From the NCBI RefSeq assembly GCF_002878395.1, contig NC_061111.1, positions 26,776,020 to 26,840,019 of the forward strand: a stretch of DNA of 64,000 bases. The letters are read 5' to 3'. Shown here one piece after another: positions 35,535-47,402 of the stretch. The notes under the pieces were generated by a model. The model had not been told where the DNA came from and ran no database searches. It saw only the letters and a list, made by a program, of their open reading frames with translations. Within the stretch, counting starts at the first letter, position 1, and the number at the start of each line of letters is the position of its first letter. The translations under genes and the position numbers were made by a program. Source of the DNA: Capsicum annuum. Lineage: Eukaryota; Streptophyta; Magnoliopsida; Solanales; Solanaceae.

Positions 35535-36600
35535 CTAGTTTAGATGTATGCGCCTCGCGCGTATACCTTACTTTATTGAGTTCAAACGTTACACTAAATA
35601 ACATATTTGTTTAAATAATAAAGATGAATACAATAATTAAATTCAACATCTTTTGGAGAATTTATTTAATTAAACCGAACCTTTACCAAAAAAAAATTTG
35701 TCAAAGTCATCAACATTCATCTACCATCTGTAATTACAATAAAATAATATGATGATCGAGACATCAAAACAATATAATTAAATCTAACCTTTATACAAAA
35801 ATTTTCTCAAAACCGTCTGACACTCATCTACCACCTATAAATTATAACAAAATAATACGATAATAGAGATATCAATACATTAAACTTAACCTTTACACAA
35901 AAAAAAAATTCTCAAAACAGAGATATAAAAATAATACAATTAAACCTAACCTTTACCTAAAAAAATTTCTCAAAGCCGACCGACATTCATCTACCACCTG
36001 TCAATTCATCTACAACCTGTAAATTACAACAAAATAATACAATAGTGATCACAAATTTTGATCCTAAAGAATGACTTGAATGAAAAACAAAGAAGATATA
36101 TACACACACAGAGTTGAATTCTATTATGTTGACAAAAACAGTGAAGAAGTTGAGAGTTATAAGATTAAACATCCACCAATTTAGACATGCAACAGAATCA
36201 AGTTAGATGATCATCAATCATATTTTCTCAATAAGTAAATCAAATTTTTCTTTGGTTTAACGTGCATCTCAATATTTACAGAAGTATTTCCTTAATAGAG
36301 TCCTATTTTAGAAGTATTTTTCTATCCTATTTTAGAAGTACCAAAATATATTTTTCATATATTTTTCTTCTTACCATATAATTTAGGACTCCTTAATCTT
36401 TTAAGATTATAATTAATTTTATAAAGTTAATTAAATAATAATTAAAGAAAATTGGTGAAAAGACGATTTTGTCAAAAGGAAAGACTTTTAATGAAGGGTC
36501 AAATGTTCAAATCATATTTCTAATGGCCTTCACATTTTTAATATATTATTATTATTATTATTATTATAGATTATAGATTATAGATTATAGATTATAATTT
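35535..36600 (-). mobile_element. Helitron-like insertion in S1-flank copy C
   Basis: The minus strand ends ...ACTAG|T at 35535, with an imperfect GC-rich hairpin about 11 bp inside (gtatgcgc..gcgcgtatac, 35547-35566), the usual Helitron 3' signature. It interrupts text colinear with copy A. The interior has about four tandem units containing 'cattcatctaccacctgtaa' and 'aacctaacctttac'. The 5' TC end was not located with confidence; a (atagatt)n tract at 36548-36598 lies near it. Confidence 0.45.
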
Positions 36601-36609
36601 TTCAACTTT

Positions 36610-37070
36610 GTCAAATGACTTGGTAACCCATATTTTGTTAGTAAGCAATGACATTAATGAGATCACAAGTCAATAGTTCTTTAATATACAACTCAATCTC
36701 TCTCTAACGATCTTTCTCTATAGTAATATTCCACTAAATCATGTTTTATCAGAACAATTTTTTCTTGTTATATACGTTAATTATAATAACATTTCAATAT
36801 AAAAGTCAAAAAGTTACAAAAGACATCATTTTAGAAAAAGTTTGACCGTATATTATCTTAATCTAAATATAGCAAATATATATATAAGTATTATATTCTT
36901 TTTTAATTGCATTTACTTGCGCTAAATCAAACTTTCAAAGTCTACTCTAGCCACATTAAATCTCTAATCAACTTTATCATAATGAGTCAAATTTAGACAG
37001 CTAATAGTATTGTCAATCAATTAATCTTTAGTAATATGAGATCAAAGATCTAGAATAGTACTAACAAAAT
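36610..37070 (+). repeat. 5' flank of S1-like locus, copy C (no gene left)
   Basis: 'gacattaatgagatcacaagtcaa', 'tttttaattgcatttac', 'cacattaaatctctaatcaac' and 'agtaatatgagatcaaaga' match copies A and B in order. No S1-like reading follows, so only the flank survives here. Confidence 0.6.
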
Positions 37071-37191
37071 ACATAAATTAAGAAGTGTTGTTTATTGACT
37101 TGTTTAAAGTGGTTGGGCGATGAATTTAGCCAACTGGCATTTGTTTGGATTTGACTTCTCCATTTTATCTATTATAGTATTATTAGTAATA

Positions 37192-37531
37192 CTCCATCCG
37201 TTCCATTTTACTCGTCCCAAATTTTCTAATTTGTTGTCCTATTTTACTTGTCCTTTTTACTTATTAAGATAAGACAATTTTTTTTCCCATTATACCCTTA
37301 GTGTAATTGATTACTCCTTATTGTTAGTATTCTTGAAAAATATTGCAAAGAGGAGTACCATAAGAGTACACCATTAATAATATAAATGGTGTTTTGGTAT
37401 TAGCCATCCATTAATATTGGAACTAACAACATGATTAAGAGGGGCAAAAGGGTAAAGTTACATTACCAATCATTGTTTTCTTAATAGCTGTGTCATCCCA
37501 ATTTGGGACGGGTAAAATGGGACGGAGGAAA
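37192..37531. mobile_element. Stowaway-like MITE, 340 bp
   Basis: The left end ctccatccgttccattttac pairs with the right end on the minus strand, ttcctccgtcccattttacc; TA lies on both sides. 'ctcgtcccaaatt' and 'aatttgggacggg' extend the inverted repeat. Confidence 0.82.
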
Positions 37532-37533
37532 TA

Positions 37534-38361
37534 GTAAGTTGCTCCTTGAATCGTCCTGAATTTAAGTTGTAGGTTAATTAGTCTCTCCCTTGAATATGTA
37601 TGCTGTGTGTATATTTTGATCCATGTGTGGATAATTCTTCCTCAAGTACACAGCTAGTAGGAAAAAAAATAAAGAATGAACTTAATGGTCGATCATATAA
37701 CATCACTCCTTAGATATAACAGTACATACAATCATTTTCATCCAAGAAAATACTGTATGCATTTGTCATTAATCTCGTAGAGACTCATAAAGCTTCAAAT
37801 TATGAGTGCGCCTATGAAATTTAATGTACTACATAAAAGATTCCTTTAATTGCTAGTGCTAAAGTCTAAAGAGTTGACAAATTAACAATGCAGGACATTT
37901 AATTTCAAGTCGTTATTTTTCAAATAATATGATTAAAAACTAGAATATGGACAAACATTGAGCATGGCTATTAATTACTTGATTATTGGGCTAGTTATTA
38001 TATATTTTTATAAAATTTGAGTCAACATAGCCAACTGGCCTGTTGATTTTGACTGATTTTAAGTAAGGTATTTCCTCGAATACTCAGTATGATATTACTA
38101 AGTATTTTTTAATGCTCATCTCCCTTATGATAAATTAATTAAAGGATGCATAATTAGTTGACATTAATTTCTCAATGATCTATATGTGTACGTAATACGT
38201 ACATGCATGAGTACTGTACACAAGAGAACGTGTCCACGGCTGCATGATTAGTCGCCTTAATTAAACTAAATCTATCTCCTTTAATCAAAACTAAATAATA
38301 AATGGAGTAGTGTTTGAGGACAAACTTCATATATTTTACATTTGATTTCAGGCATTTCATA
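37534..38361. other. No gene seen
   Basis: AT-rich intergenic sequence. Open frames here are short and lack recognisable motifs. Confidence 0.45.
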
Positions 38362-38496
38362 AAAAAATATTCATTCGGTGTATATTCATTGGAGTCTAAT
38401 CAATTAGGAATTCGAGCCGAATAAGGCTCACTTGGGAGGAGCACTTCCTATCGATGTTTTTTCCACCTAGGATTCGAGACCAAGAACTCAACGATA
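38362..38496 (-). mobile_element. SINE-like fragment
   Basis: On the minus strand the text runs 'ttggtctcgaatcctaggtg', then 'aaaaaacatcgataggaagtg', 'ctcctcccaagtgagcc', 'ggctcgaattcctaattgat' and 'tagactccaatg', ending in an A/T-rich tail. This resembles the tRNA-related body and 3' domain of Solanaceae SINEs. I did not find a target duplication. Confidence 0.5.
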
Positions 38497-39274
38497 TTAT
38501 AATATATATACTACATAGTACTTGAGAACTATGTGATATTATAATAGATATACTACATAGTACTTGAGAACTGTGTAAAACTACTAACTACTTGTATAAA
38601 GTTGCATATATTGAAAAAGAAAATGCTGAGAAAATTGTCGTCAAGGAAAATAGAATTGCGCCAATAATAGTGATGATGATGTTATATACAACATAATTAT
38701 AATTTATGTAATCAATGAAAGTCTAATCAAAGTACAAAGCTTTTACTTAACGTTCAACTTAACTATAATTTTACACAAAATAAAGTAAAATTAGGAATAG
38801 TGGGAGTGCTATATGACAACAACCAAATTAAACCTTATCTGTAAAGTATAAGAATGACTTGTAATGAAAGTGATAGCTAGCATAAAAATAACCCATATTA
38901 GATATAAAGATACTCTTAATAATGTTACCAGCTGTAGCAAAAAATTGCATGAGCATATTATCTACAAGACAGAAAATATCACATCATAACCCTCCTAAAA
39001 CATACACATTTTATACATTTATAGGTCTTTATGCATTCACTATTAGAAATTAAAACATGAATTCGTGAGGGATAATTTTTCTAGATTAATATATAATAAA
39101 ATCCATCTCTAATTCTATTTAGCTGTGGATTACTGATAAATATCAAAAAGTTATGTTAGCTACTGATAATTTAGATACGGATAAGCAATGAAATTCATAA
39201 AAAATTTAAGCGTCTGATCAGTGTCAAAGTTGATGGAAATGACTGCTTGTAACGTACGAACAAGTTTACATCAA
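38497..39274. other. No gene seen
   Basis: The only repeat visible is a direct copy of 'atatactacatagtacttgagaact' at about 38505 and 38548. No coding signal. Confidence 0.45.
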
Positions 39275-39283
39275 TTAACTAAA

Positions 39284-40040
39284 GGAAAAGGGTCAAATTT
39301 ATCTCTCAATTTTGAAAAATTGGTTAAATATATTTGTCATCTTTGGGGTCAAATTTATCCCCATTATCATATCTTGAGGCCAAATTTACCCTTGCTGTTA
39401 AGAAACTTTTCAATTGTACCTTTTCTTCTACCAGAATAGCCCAAATCAACTTTTAAATGCCTCATTTTAAAATAAAATAAAATTCTAATTTAGTCGACCC
39501 GACCCACAAAAAAGACACAAACAAATATATTCCTATCTCAGTTCTGTTGATTGAATTTCTCCAACGAAAAAATATACTCTTCTTTCAATGACAACACTAG
39601 AAAGTCTAGTTCATCAAATAAATATCTTTTATTTTTGTTCATTTCAGCTCCAACGGTGCTTGTAATTCAATCAATGTTAATTAATTGAGGCCCCTAAATA
39701 GAATTGTATATTCAAATCATGCTAGAAAGTCTAGTTTGAAGGAGGGATATATTTGTTGGAAAAATTCGACCAACAGAATAAAGAGAGGGTATATTTATTT
39801 GAATTTTTTTTGTAGGTCGGATCGGATTAGATTAAGGTGTGTTTTATTTTAGAAAATGGACATTTAATAATGATTTAGGCTTTTCTATTAAAAGAAAGGA
39901 TAAATGTAAAAAGTTTTTTAACAACGAAGATAAATTTAACATCAACGTATGATAACAAAAATAAATTTAACCCCAAAAATAATTAAAAAATATATTTAAT
40001 TAATTTTTTAAAATAGATGGATAAATTTGACTCATTCCCC
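39284..40040. mobile_element. MULE-type MITE with long inverted ends, 757 bp
   Basis: The ends ggaaaagggtcaaatttatc and, on the minus strand, ggggaatgagtcaaatttat begin inverted repeats about 200 bp long with several 'ggggtcaaatttatc' blocks. Flanks TTAACTAAA (39275-39283) and TTACCTAAA (40041-40049) agree at 8 of 9 bp, as for Mutator-like elements. The ORF at 39221-39439 crosses the end and is not a gene. Confidence 0.75.
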
Positions 40041-40049
40041 TTACCTAAA

Positions 40050-40779
40050 TGTGGAAAGAAAATAAATAAACAAAGGAACACTGTTTCAGTGGATCTGATA
40101 ACATTATTTTATTATTATTATTTTATATATTAGAATTGGTGGTTTCCACATGTTAGTTTTAGGTGATTGATGAAAATTTTGAGGATATTATGGTCTTTGA
40201 AAGCATTTTTGCAATATTAATTTGCTTAACAAGATTGTCTTTTCTGTAAAACCTTATCAATAAATCCAAAAAAATGCCATCTCTTTTTTGCTAAAATTAC
40301 ATGTCATGCCCTAAATTGAAATGTCATTGTACACTGTGGGCCCATTGTGCTTTTTTAAAATTGACACGTGCATAACCATTTCTCTAAATACCAATTATAT
40401 CCCCTTCAAGTGATGTCATCTTCCACATGGTGGATCCCATGATCCTAAGCACAAATCCTTATTTAAAAAAAAAAAAAAAACTCCTTTTTAAATGCATATT
40501 TTCTTTTTATGGAAATGGTACAAATACTTATTTATGTTTTTTTTATGGGATAAAACATTAATTTTATTTTTTGTTCAAACTTTTTATACTTTCTTTTAGG
40601 GAATTAAAAAAATTATTTATTTTTTGTTCCAACATTTTATGTATGTTTAAATAACTTCTGTAAATTTAATATAATTAGGTAATTTGATACAAATCATAAT
40701 TTATATTAGTTAATCATAATTGAATTTTAAAAGTAATAAATGCCAGCTAAGCTGCCAAAAGCATCCACTCCTTCCATTT
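40050..40779. other. No gene seen
   Basis: AT-rich DNA with an A15 run near 40467-40481. No terminal repeats or coding motifs were recognised. Confidence 0.45.
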
Positions 40780-41850
40780 TCTATTGTGTACTTATAATAA
40801 TTTTAATATATCACTTCTTTATAATAATTTTAATATATCACTTCTAATTAATTGTTGTAAGTCATTTAATACATGTTTGCTTCGTTGCTTCTATTATGAT
40901 ATATAACCCTAATTAATTATTATGATCAGACATTGTGCCACTAAAATTAAAATTAAAAAAAAGTAATATAAATCACAATAATTATGAGCTTAAATTATTT
41001 TAGAAAATATAATTGGCTATCAACGCCACAAAATTTTGGACTATGAAAGAAATATTTTTTGAAAGTTACATGAAAAATATTATAAATTACAATAGTTAAC
41101 AATTTAAAAGATCTAAAAAAATAAAGTAATATATATTATTTGAAAGTTACATGAAAAATGTTATAAATTACAATAGTTAACAGCTTAAAAGATCTAAAAA
41201 GAAAATTGTTACATATTTCAAAAAGATAAGTAAAAAGTACTATAAATTACAAAAATTAACAATTTAAAAAATTTAAAGGTCAGCATGCTTGCTTTGGCAC
41301 AAATTCATTAATCCTTTTTTTATGCTTCAATTTTTTCTCCATTTAATTTGTTTGTCTTATTTTTTTAATCTGTTATATATATGTTTTTTAAAAATTTAAA
41401 AAATTCTATAAATAAAAGCAATTAATAAACTAAAAAGTTTTAAATATATAAAATATTTGGCTAACTATCAAAATTATACCAGTGCCACTTAAATTGAAAT
41501 AGAAAAAAAAAAATTATAAACACAATAATTAAAAATAAAATTATTTTTAAAATATAATTGACTATCAATGCCATAAAAATTTGGACAAGAAGAGTAACGT
41601 ATATTATTTTAAAATTACATAAAAGATATTCTAAATTACAATAATTAACAACTTAAAAAATCTATAAAAAAAATTAATTTGTTATATATTTCACAAAGTA
41701 TGTAAAAAATATTACAAATCATAATAATAATTACTTAAAAAAAATTTAAAGATATAAAATATTTGAAGCCTCTTGAAATTATATACGTGTCACTTAAATT
41801 GGAATAGAAAAAATATTATAAAAAATAATGTTACAACTTAGCATCTGATT
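40780..41850. repeat. Array of degenerate Stowaway-like units, inverted relative to 18640-19500
   Basis: The block 'ttataaattacaatagttaa' followed by 'caatttaaaagatctaaaa' is repeated at about 41085, 41160 and 41235, and with more change at 41630 and 41715. 'gtgtcacttaaattggaata' (41808) is the reverse of units at 19450-19480. Confidence 0.6.
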
Positions 41851-41910
41851 GGTATCAAATTTCAAATATTTACTTTTTAATTTTAAACTAAGCTAAATAT
41901 TATTGATGTT

Positions 41911-41943
41911 GGGCCCGTGCTAACATGGGCCCCATCCCCCTAA
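41911..41943 (+). mobile_element. Helitron-like 3' end signature
   Basis: A GC-rich hairpin gggcccgtg-ctaa-catgggccc (41911-41932) is followed 7 bp later by CTAA and a T. Hairpin plus CTRR then T is the Helitron 3' pattern; the 5' end was not located. Confidence 0.45.
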
Positions 41944-42170
41944 TTTATATAGTAGAAGAGGTGGTTTCGACACCTTTGCTACATGGAATTACCAAAAAGA
42001 TATAAGGGCAATTTGGACTTTAAATATATGGGTTGCTAAAAATCATTATACTTTTTGTTGTGTTATGTGTATTCTATTAAAGTTTTTAAAAAATGCCCAC
42101 CTTCTTCCATTTAATTACAAACCATGTCACTATAAAAAAATCCACCTACTTTCACTTAATTACATACCAT

Positions 42171-42418
42171 TAGGGGTGTTGGGTCTGTTTGGATCGGTTA
42201 TTGGTCAAAACCATAACCAAACCAACTTGGTCGGTTTTTAAATTTCAAAAATCAAACCAAACCAACACAAGAAAATAACCGTCGGTTTGGTTCTTGTCGG
42301 TTTACTTCGGTTTGGTTCTGTTTTTTCGGTTTATAACTTTAACTAATGATAAAGTTGAAATTTAAAAAAAAAAAACAAATCCAATCAAGCATAGTGTTGT
42401 GCCCTAATCTTGAAACTA
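42171..42418. mobile_element. Left half of a split hAT-like MITE
   Basis: It starts TAGGGGTGTT, the exact inverse of the end at 63848, and is flanked by CATACCAT (42163-42170) against CATACCAC at 63849-63856 (7 of 8). The interior is rich in 'ggtttggtt' and 'accaaacc'. It is interrupted after CTTGAAACTA (42409-42418). Confidence 0.85.
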
Positions 42419-42525
42419 GGGGGTTTGGGCCACAGGTGACAAAAGAGTTTTAAAATGAGATATAGGTGACACAAGTCTTAATAATTGAGTAGAGGTGACA
42501 ATTACTTCATTATGGTTTAAGAAAG
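42419..42525 (+). repeat. Left terminal inverted repeat of the giant element
   Basis: Three AGGTGACA blocks at about 42436, 42466 and 42497 are separated by about 30 bp. They pair with AGGTGTCG and TGGTGACA in the right end (63183-63235, minus strand), with the shared word AAGTCTT between them. Confidence 0.65.
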
Positions 42526-43396
42526 TTTGTAAAATTTTAAAATAACCCACAAGTTTTTAAATTTACACTTTGATTCAAATGTTAGTTAATATATAATGGG
42601 GAATGAAGGGAAAATGCGTCTTTTTCTCTCGCGTCATCCGTTGTTATTTTCTCTCTCTTCGCGATATTTGTTGTTCGTTGTTGCTGCTGCTTTATTCATC
42701 ATCTTCTGATTCATTATCATAATCTTATACTTCATTATCAACTTCATATTCTTCTTGTTGACCATTGTTTTTGTTGTTGTTGTTACCCCAATTGCTGCTC
42801 TTTGACCAAATTCTTATGTCAAATTTTATTTCGTAAATCACTTTCAACTTTGAAATTTACTTGAGAGGAGACTTTGGTAAGTCAGATTATGCTTTTTAGT
42901 TGAATCTGGGTAATTGCTAGTGTGTTGTTTTTTCAACAATAGTTTGCACGCGAACATGCATTCAATACAAGAGCAATCTGTTTAAACAGGTCCATTATCT
43001 GCGGCACCAGATAAATATTTTGTTGTAATAGTAGACTCATGTTAGATTCATGTTTAAGGGTTCAAGGTGCCCGTAATATGATTATGAATCGAATAGATGA
43101 GTATTCTGTTGCACCAGATTAGTAATTTGTTTCAACAGATAAATAATCTGTTTCATCAGATTACTAATATGTTTTGAACAGCAAAATACAGCTTCTGTCA
43201 CACACAAAACCTAACAGATAACTCATATGTTCTTGCTATTGATACTGGAATCAAATTATTCCTTAATTGTAGACGTGTCATTTGTTAAGAAATAGAAATA
43301 GACAACACGATTAAATAAGAAATAAAAAGTCAAGTGCATCAAACATAATTTTTTATAAAACAAACAAAAAAAATACATAGATAACAGAAAAAAAGC
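42526..43396. other. Left sub-terminal region of the giant element
   Basis: Non-coding DNA with a 'ttgttgttgttgttacc' run near 42770 and the first palindrome-family words ('aatctgtttcatcagatt', 'ccagatt', 'caacagataaataatctgtt') at about 42970-43150. No gene. Confidence 0.5.
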
Positions 43397-43612
43397 TTAA
43401 TTGTTATTATCATCATTATTAACATCATTATTATTTGTATGGCCAGCCGACCGATCTTTAAAGGGCAGCAATAGCGCCCTCATCAGCCTGCGGATCTCCC
43501 ACAGCATCCTTACTCTGACGGCGGCCAACTCCCAATCCAGGTAATGAACCTCCTTCTGCAGTTCCCTCATGGCGTCTCGTAAAATAGCGACATCCTACAC
43601 AGGATCAGCCAT
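43397..43612 (-). pseudogene. Small coiled-coil ORF A (unknown family) with poly-Asn tail
   Basis: Start ATG 43612 gives MADPV then TAG (43597-43595). The same frame, or a new start at ATG 43570, continues MRELQKEVHYLDWELAAVRV, RMLWEIRRLMRALLLPFKDR, SAGHTNNNDVNN and stops at TAA 43397. It is leucine/arginine-rich with heptad-like spacing, so a short coiled coil is likely. Its paralogue is at 48608-48790: both have RL(M/R)RALLLP and end in Asn repeats, and both have the same 5' region with a TATA box about 235 (A) or 65 (B) bp upstream. GC content is clearly higher than the surroundings. I do not recognise the family. Whether the 57-codon form is translated is unknown. Confidence 0.5.
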
Positions 43613-43845
43613 ATCTAAAAAACATATAAGTTGACAATACACACACGTAAATACAAAAGTAAGGAAAATAAAGAATTCGAATGTAATGTAATGTAATACA
43701 ACGTATATTTACACAAAAATCAAGAAAAAAACTTACCAGAGACAGGAAAAAGCTATCAAGTCCTTAAAGAAAAAGTAGTTGAAGGTGTAACAAGAGCGAA
43801 GAATAAATGGTCTGTAGTAGAACGAACGATTGAGTAAGGAGGGAC

Positions 43846-43858
43846 CTATTTATAGAGG
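43846..43858 (-). promoter_or_regulatory. TATA-box candidate upstream of small ORF A
   Basis: The minus strand reads CCTCTATAAATAGGTCC. The same TATA context (agggacctatttata on +) is conserved upstream of ORF B at about 48841-48855. Confidence 0.55.
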
Positions 43859-43910
43859 ATTGAACTTGAATAAGTTAGGCAAAAAATCACAACTGTTCAC
43901 CTCCATTTAT

Positions 43911-46651
43911 TGTCACGCCTCAAATCCTATTGGGGTGGACTGGCACCTGTAACCGAGGAGGCCCGGGAGAACCAGCTCATAACCTTATACTTCCAATGCA
44001 TACCTCTATGACAACCCGAAATTCGGACAGCATCATGTCACATATAAAAGGAAATAATCACCTGTATAAGCTCGAGCACACATATATATGTATATATAAT
44101 ACTTGGCTGTTGGAGCCATTACGTCTATTAACAAAACACCACCTTGACTGTACATTAGGTCTACAAAGCCTCTAGACAATACACAGAGTTTAACTAAGGT
44201 CGGGACACACCCCACCATATAACTAACTTCTATACAATACCAAAAGTGATTGGATATGACACGGAAAGCCCCGAAGCAAACTGGAGCTCACCAAAAGTAG
44301 CTGGATATCCCGGCTCCTACTTATGCAGTGTATGAGCTGAGGTACTTGTGCCTGCAGCATGAAATGCAGGTCCCCCGCGGGGGACGTCAGTACGAAATAT
44401 GTACTGAGTATGTAAAGCTGTAGATAATCACATATGATATAGGAGCTCAATAGAAATCAGAAACAAGTGAATAAATCGTAATAGGAGTGGACCACACTTA
44501 CTAGAACTTGTGACAACCTGTACATTGTATTTATTCAATCACTTTACCTTCGTTCTTATCATCTTTGTAATCATTACTGTACTGTATTGTGACCATTAGG
44601 CTGCCTCCAGTACATATTAACTGGGATCGACCCATAATAGGCTTATGCCCCTGGGATACCACCCATAAACACATAAATAGGGATTGACCCATGATAGGCT
44701 TATGCCCCTGGGATACCACCCGATAAGAAAGAATTTTCATCACTTAGTTCAATTAATCTTTGAGATTATTATTTCGGTTGCCACTACATTTTTCATACTT
44801 TGAAACAATGATACATCAATAAGAGACATATAAATAGACCATCAATGCAATAACAATGAAGTAAGAACTCATTGGCACATCAATGAAGTATTTTGGAGTC
44901 ATCAATGCCATAACAATGAAGTAGGAACTTATTGGTAAATCAATGAAACGTTTTGGAGTCATTAATAGCACATGGATCTTGTTTGAGTAACCGGATACCT
45001 TCTGACATTCATTAGTGCAATAAACATGTAAGATTTGGAAAACAAGTAAGTATTGGAATGTCTTGACATCTTGTAGGGTGGAAACAAGTTCATTGGTAAC
45101 GTAGGACATCATACAAAACTATTATGGATCACATGTTACTGAATAACTTTGCAAATTTTCTTAATAGAACAATTGTTTACTTTCATGGCAAAGATATGGT
45201 ATAGAGTATGCTTTACATACCTGACTGTCAACCTTGAATACTAGTCCCAAATGGACTTCCCGTTTTTTCGGATTACTTATCTACAATGAACATATATAGC
45301 AATCTAGTATTAGCAACCAAATGTCACAATTTAATTATTTGAATTCACCAAATTAGTGGTTAAGTAGTAAGCCTTAATTACACCATAAAGGGTGTCACTT
45401 TAACCCTCTTATACTCCAATTACATTCACATGCCATGCATATTCATACAACATCCTCTAATATCAAGTTTGGATTCATTTATCCTTCCAACCAATCCATT
45501 AAACCAAATTGAGCCATAGACATAAATAATCATCAATTCAATAGTATATCACCATATCCACCTTCCAAAACTCAATTACCATATTCACCTTCCATAATTC
45601 AATACAACCAAACCATGCAAAATAGTCCATAACCCTATTTCCATCACCTTTCAATAACAACCAATACATATAATCCTCTATCACACATATACATATGGAA
45701 AATAACAAAGGCAAACAATATTCATACCTTAGAATTCACCTCTTGATTATGCAATCCTGTTTGCACAAATAATAGGTGCCGTTCGAAGCTCTCGAGATGA
45801 CAAACGCAGTTATCGGATTACTTTAGAATTTCTACGGTTGAATCAAAAGTAATTTAAAGGTCAAATTTGGCTAGGGTTTGTTCTTCCTCAATGATTGATG
45901 ATGAAAATGAATTTTTGAACACATATACATGTATATATACACATATTCCCATCCATAATATAATAGAAAATGACCAAAATGCCTTTAAAATTTAAATAAT
46001 GTCAAATCTGTCCTTTGGTGGACTGTTTTGATAAGCTAAAGTTGATCGACCATAACTCTTTGCTCCGATATTGGATTTGGGTGAAATTAGTATCGTTGGA
46101 AGGATAATTCAAAGGGATTTCATTTCATATAAATTTGGCCACCCAGTTCGTCCTGTACAAGGAGTTATGGTCGTTTGAAGTTGACCCTAAAAATCTGTTT
46201 TGATAGGCTGAAGTAAAACGAGTATAAATCCTTACTCAAACATTAGATTTGGATGAAACCAATTTCACTAGAAATAAGACTCAAAGATCTTTCTTTTCAT
46301 AGGTCGCAGCTCTCCCAGTTCATTATATTAAGGGAGTTATGATCTTTCGAAGTTGACCTAAAAATTTGGCTGGCCTCAGTAGTTTGTGTGCAGGAAATTT
46401 TCCTGCACATTTACTATTCCCAAATATCCCGGCCACCGTTTTATAATTTTGAACGTTCTCGATTATATCCGAAACCTATTCATTTTTTGGAAATCTTTAT
46501 ATCATTGGAAAGCTTATTCAATAACCTTCGCATGGAACCATCGACGGGCATATTCCGGTATAAATAAAATAAAAAAAATAATTCCATATAAATAAGACCA
46601 ATACACATACTTGAATACGTCAATACATGTACTTGAATACGGGGTGTTATA
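43911..46651 (-). mobile_element. Solo LTR, 2741 bp, inserted in a tandem unit
   Basis: A TTTAT target duplication (43906-43910 and 46652-46656) flanks TGTCACG...GGGGTGTTATA; on the minus strand it reads TATAACACCCCGTATTC...GAGGCGTGACA. The empty site is visible in the neighbouring tandem unit as 'tctccatttattaatgacat' at about 47010. Internal tandem repeats: about 75 bp ('taggcttatgcccctgggat') at 44635-44720 and about 64 bp ('aataacaatgaagtaagaac') at 44840-44965. ORFs inside are repeats. No pol is present. Confidence 0.87.
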
Positions 46652-47263
46652 TTTATTAATGACATTCTTGATTACTATAAAAAGTTATGACTTAATTAAA
46701 TTAATTAATATTATAATAAGTCATGACTTTTCAGCTTTATTGTTATTAATAATTAGTTCTTTCTAGAACCGTTTTTTTACACTATTTTGGACAATAGATA
46801 ATATATCTGTTGCATCAGATAAATCATCTGTTACAACAGATATATTATGATTTGCAACAAATAGATAACCTGTTGCATCAGATAATATATATGTTGCAAC
46901 ATATAATATATATATATATATTTAAAAATATATTATCTTCATGACATCTAAATTTTCTGACTTTATAATTATATAAATTAATAAAGCAGATTTAAAGGCA
47001 CAACTGTTCATCTCCATTTATTAATGACATTCTTGATTACTGTAAAAAGTTATGACTTAATTAAATTAATCAATATTATGATAGGTCATGACTTTTCAGC
47101 TTTATTATTATTAATAATTAGTTCTTTCCAGGAATCATTTTTTTACACTGACTTGGACAACAGATAATATATCTGTTGCATCAGATAAATCATCTATTAC
47201 AACAGATATATCATGATTTGCAACAAATAGATAACCTGTTGCATAGATAATATATCTGTTGCA

Positions 47264-47302
<39 letters not shown>

Positions 47303-47402
47303 NNNNNNNNNNNNNNNNNNNNNNNNNNNNNNNNNNNNNNNNNNNNNNNNNNNNNNNNNNNNNNNNNNNNNNNNNNNNNNNNNNNNNNNNNNNNNNNNNN
47401 NN
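47303..47402. other. Assembly gap of 100 N
   Basis: Lies in a (TA)n tract of a tandem unit; true length unknown. Confidence 0.99.

Noticed and set aside
44531..45112. Two ORFs with internal repeats (70 and 98 aa)
   Set aside because: They fall in the 75-bp and 64-bp tandem repeats of the solo LTR.
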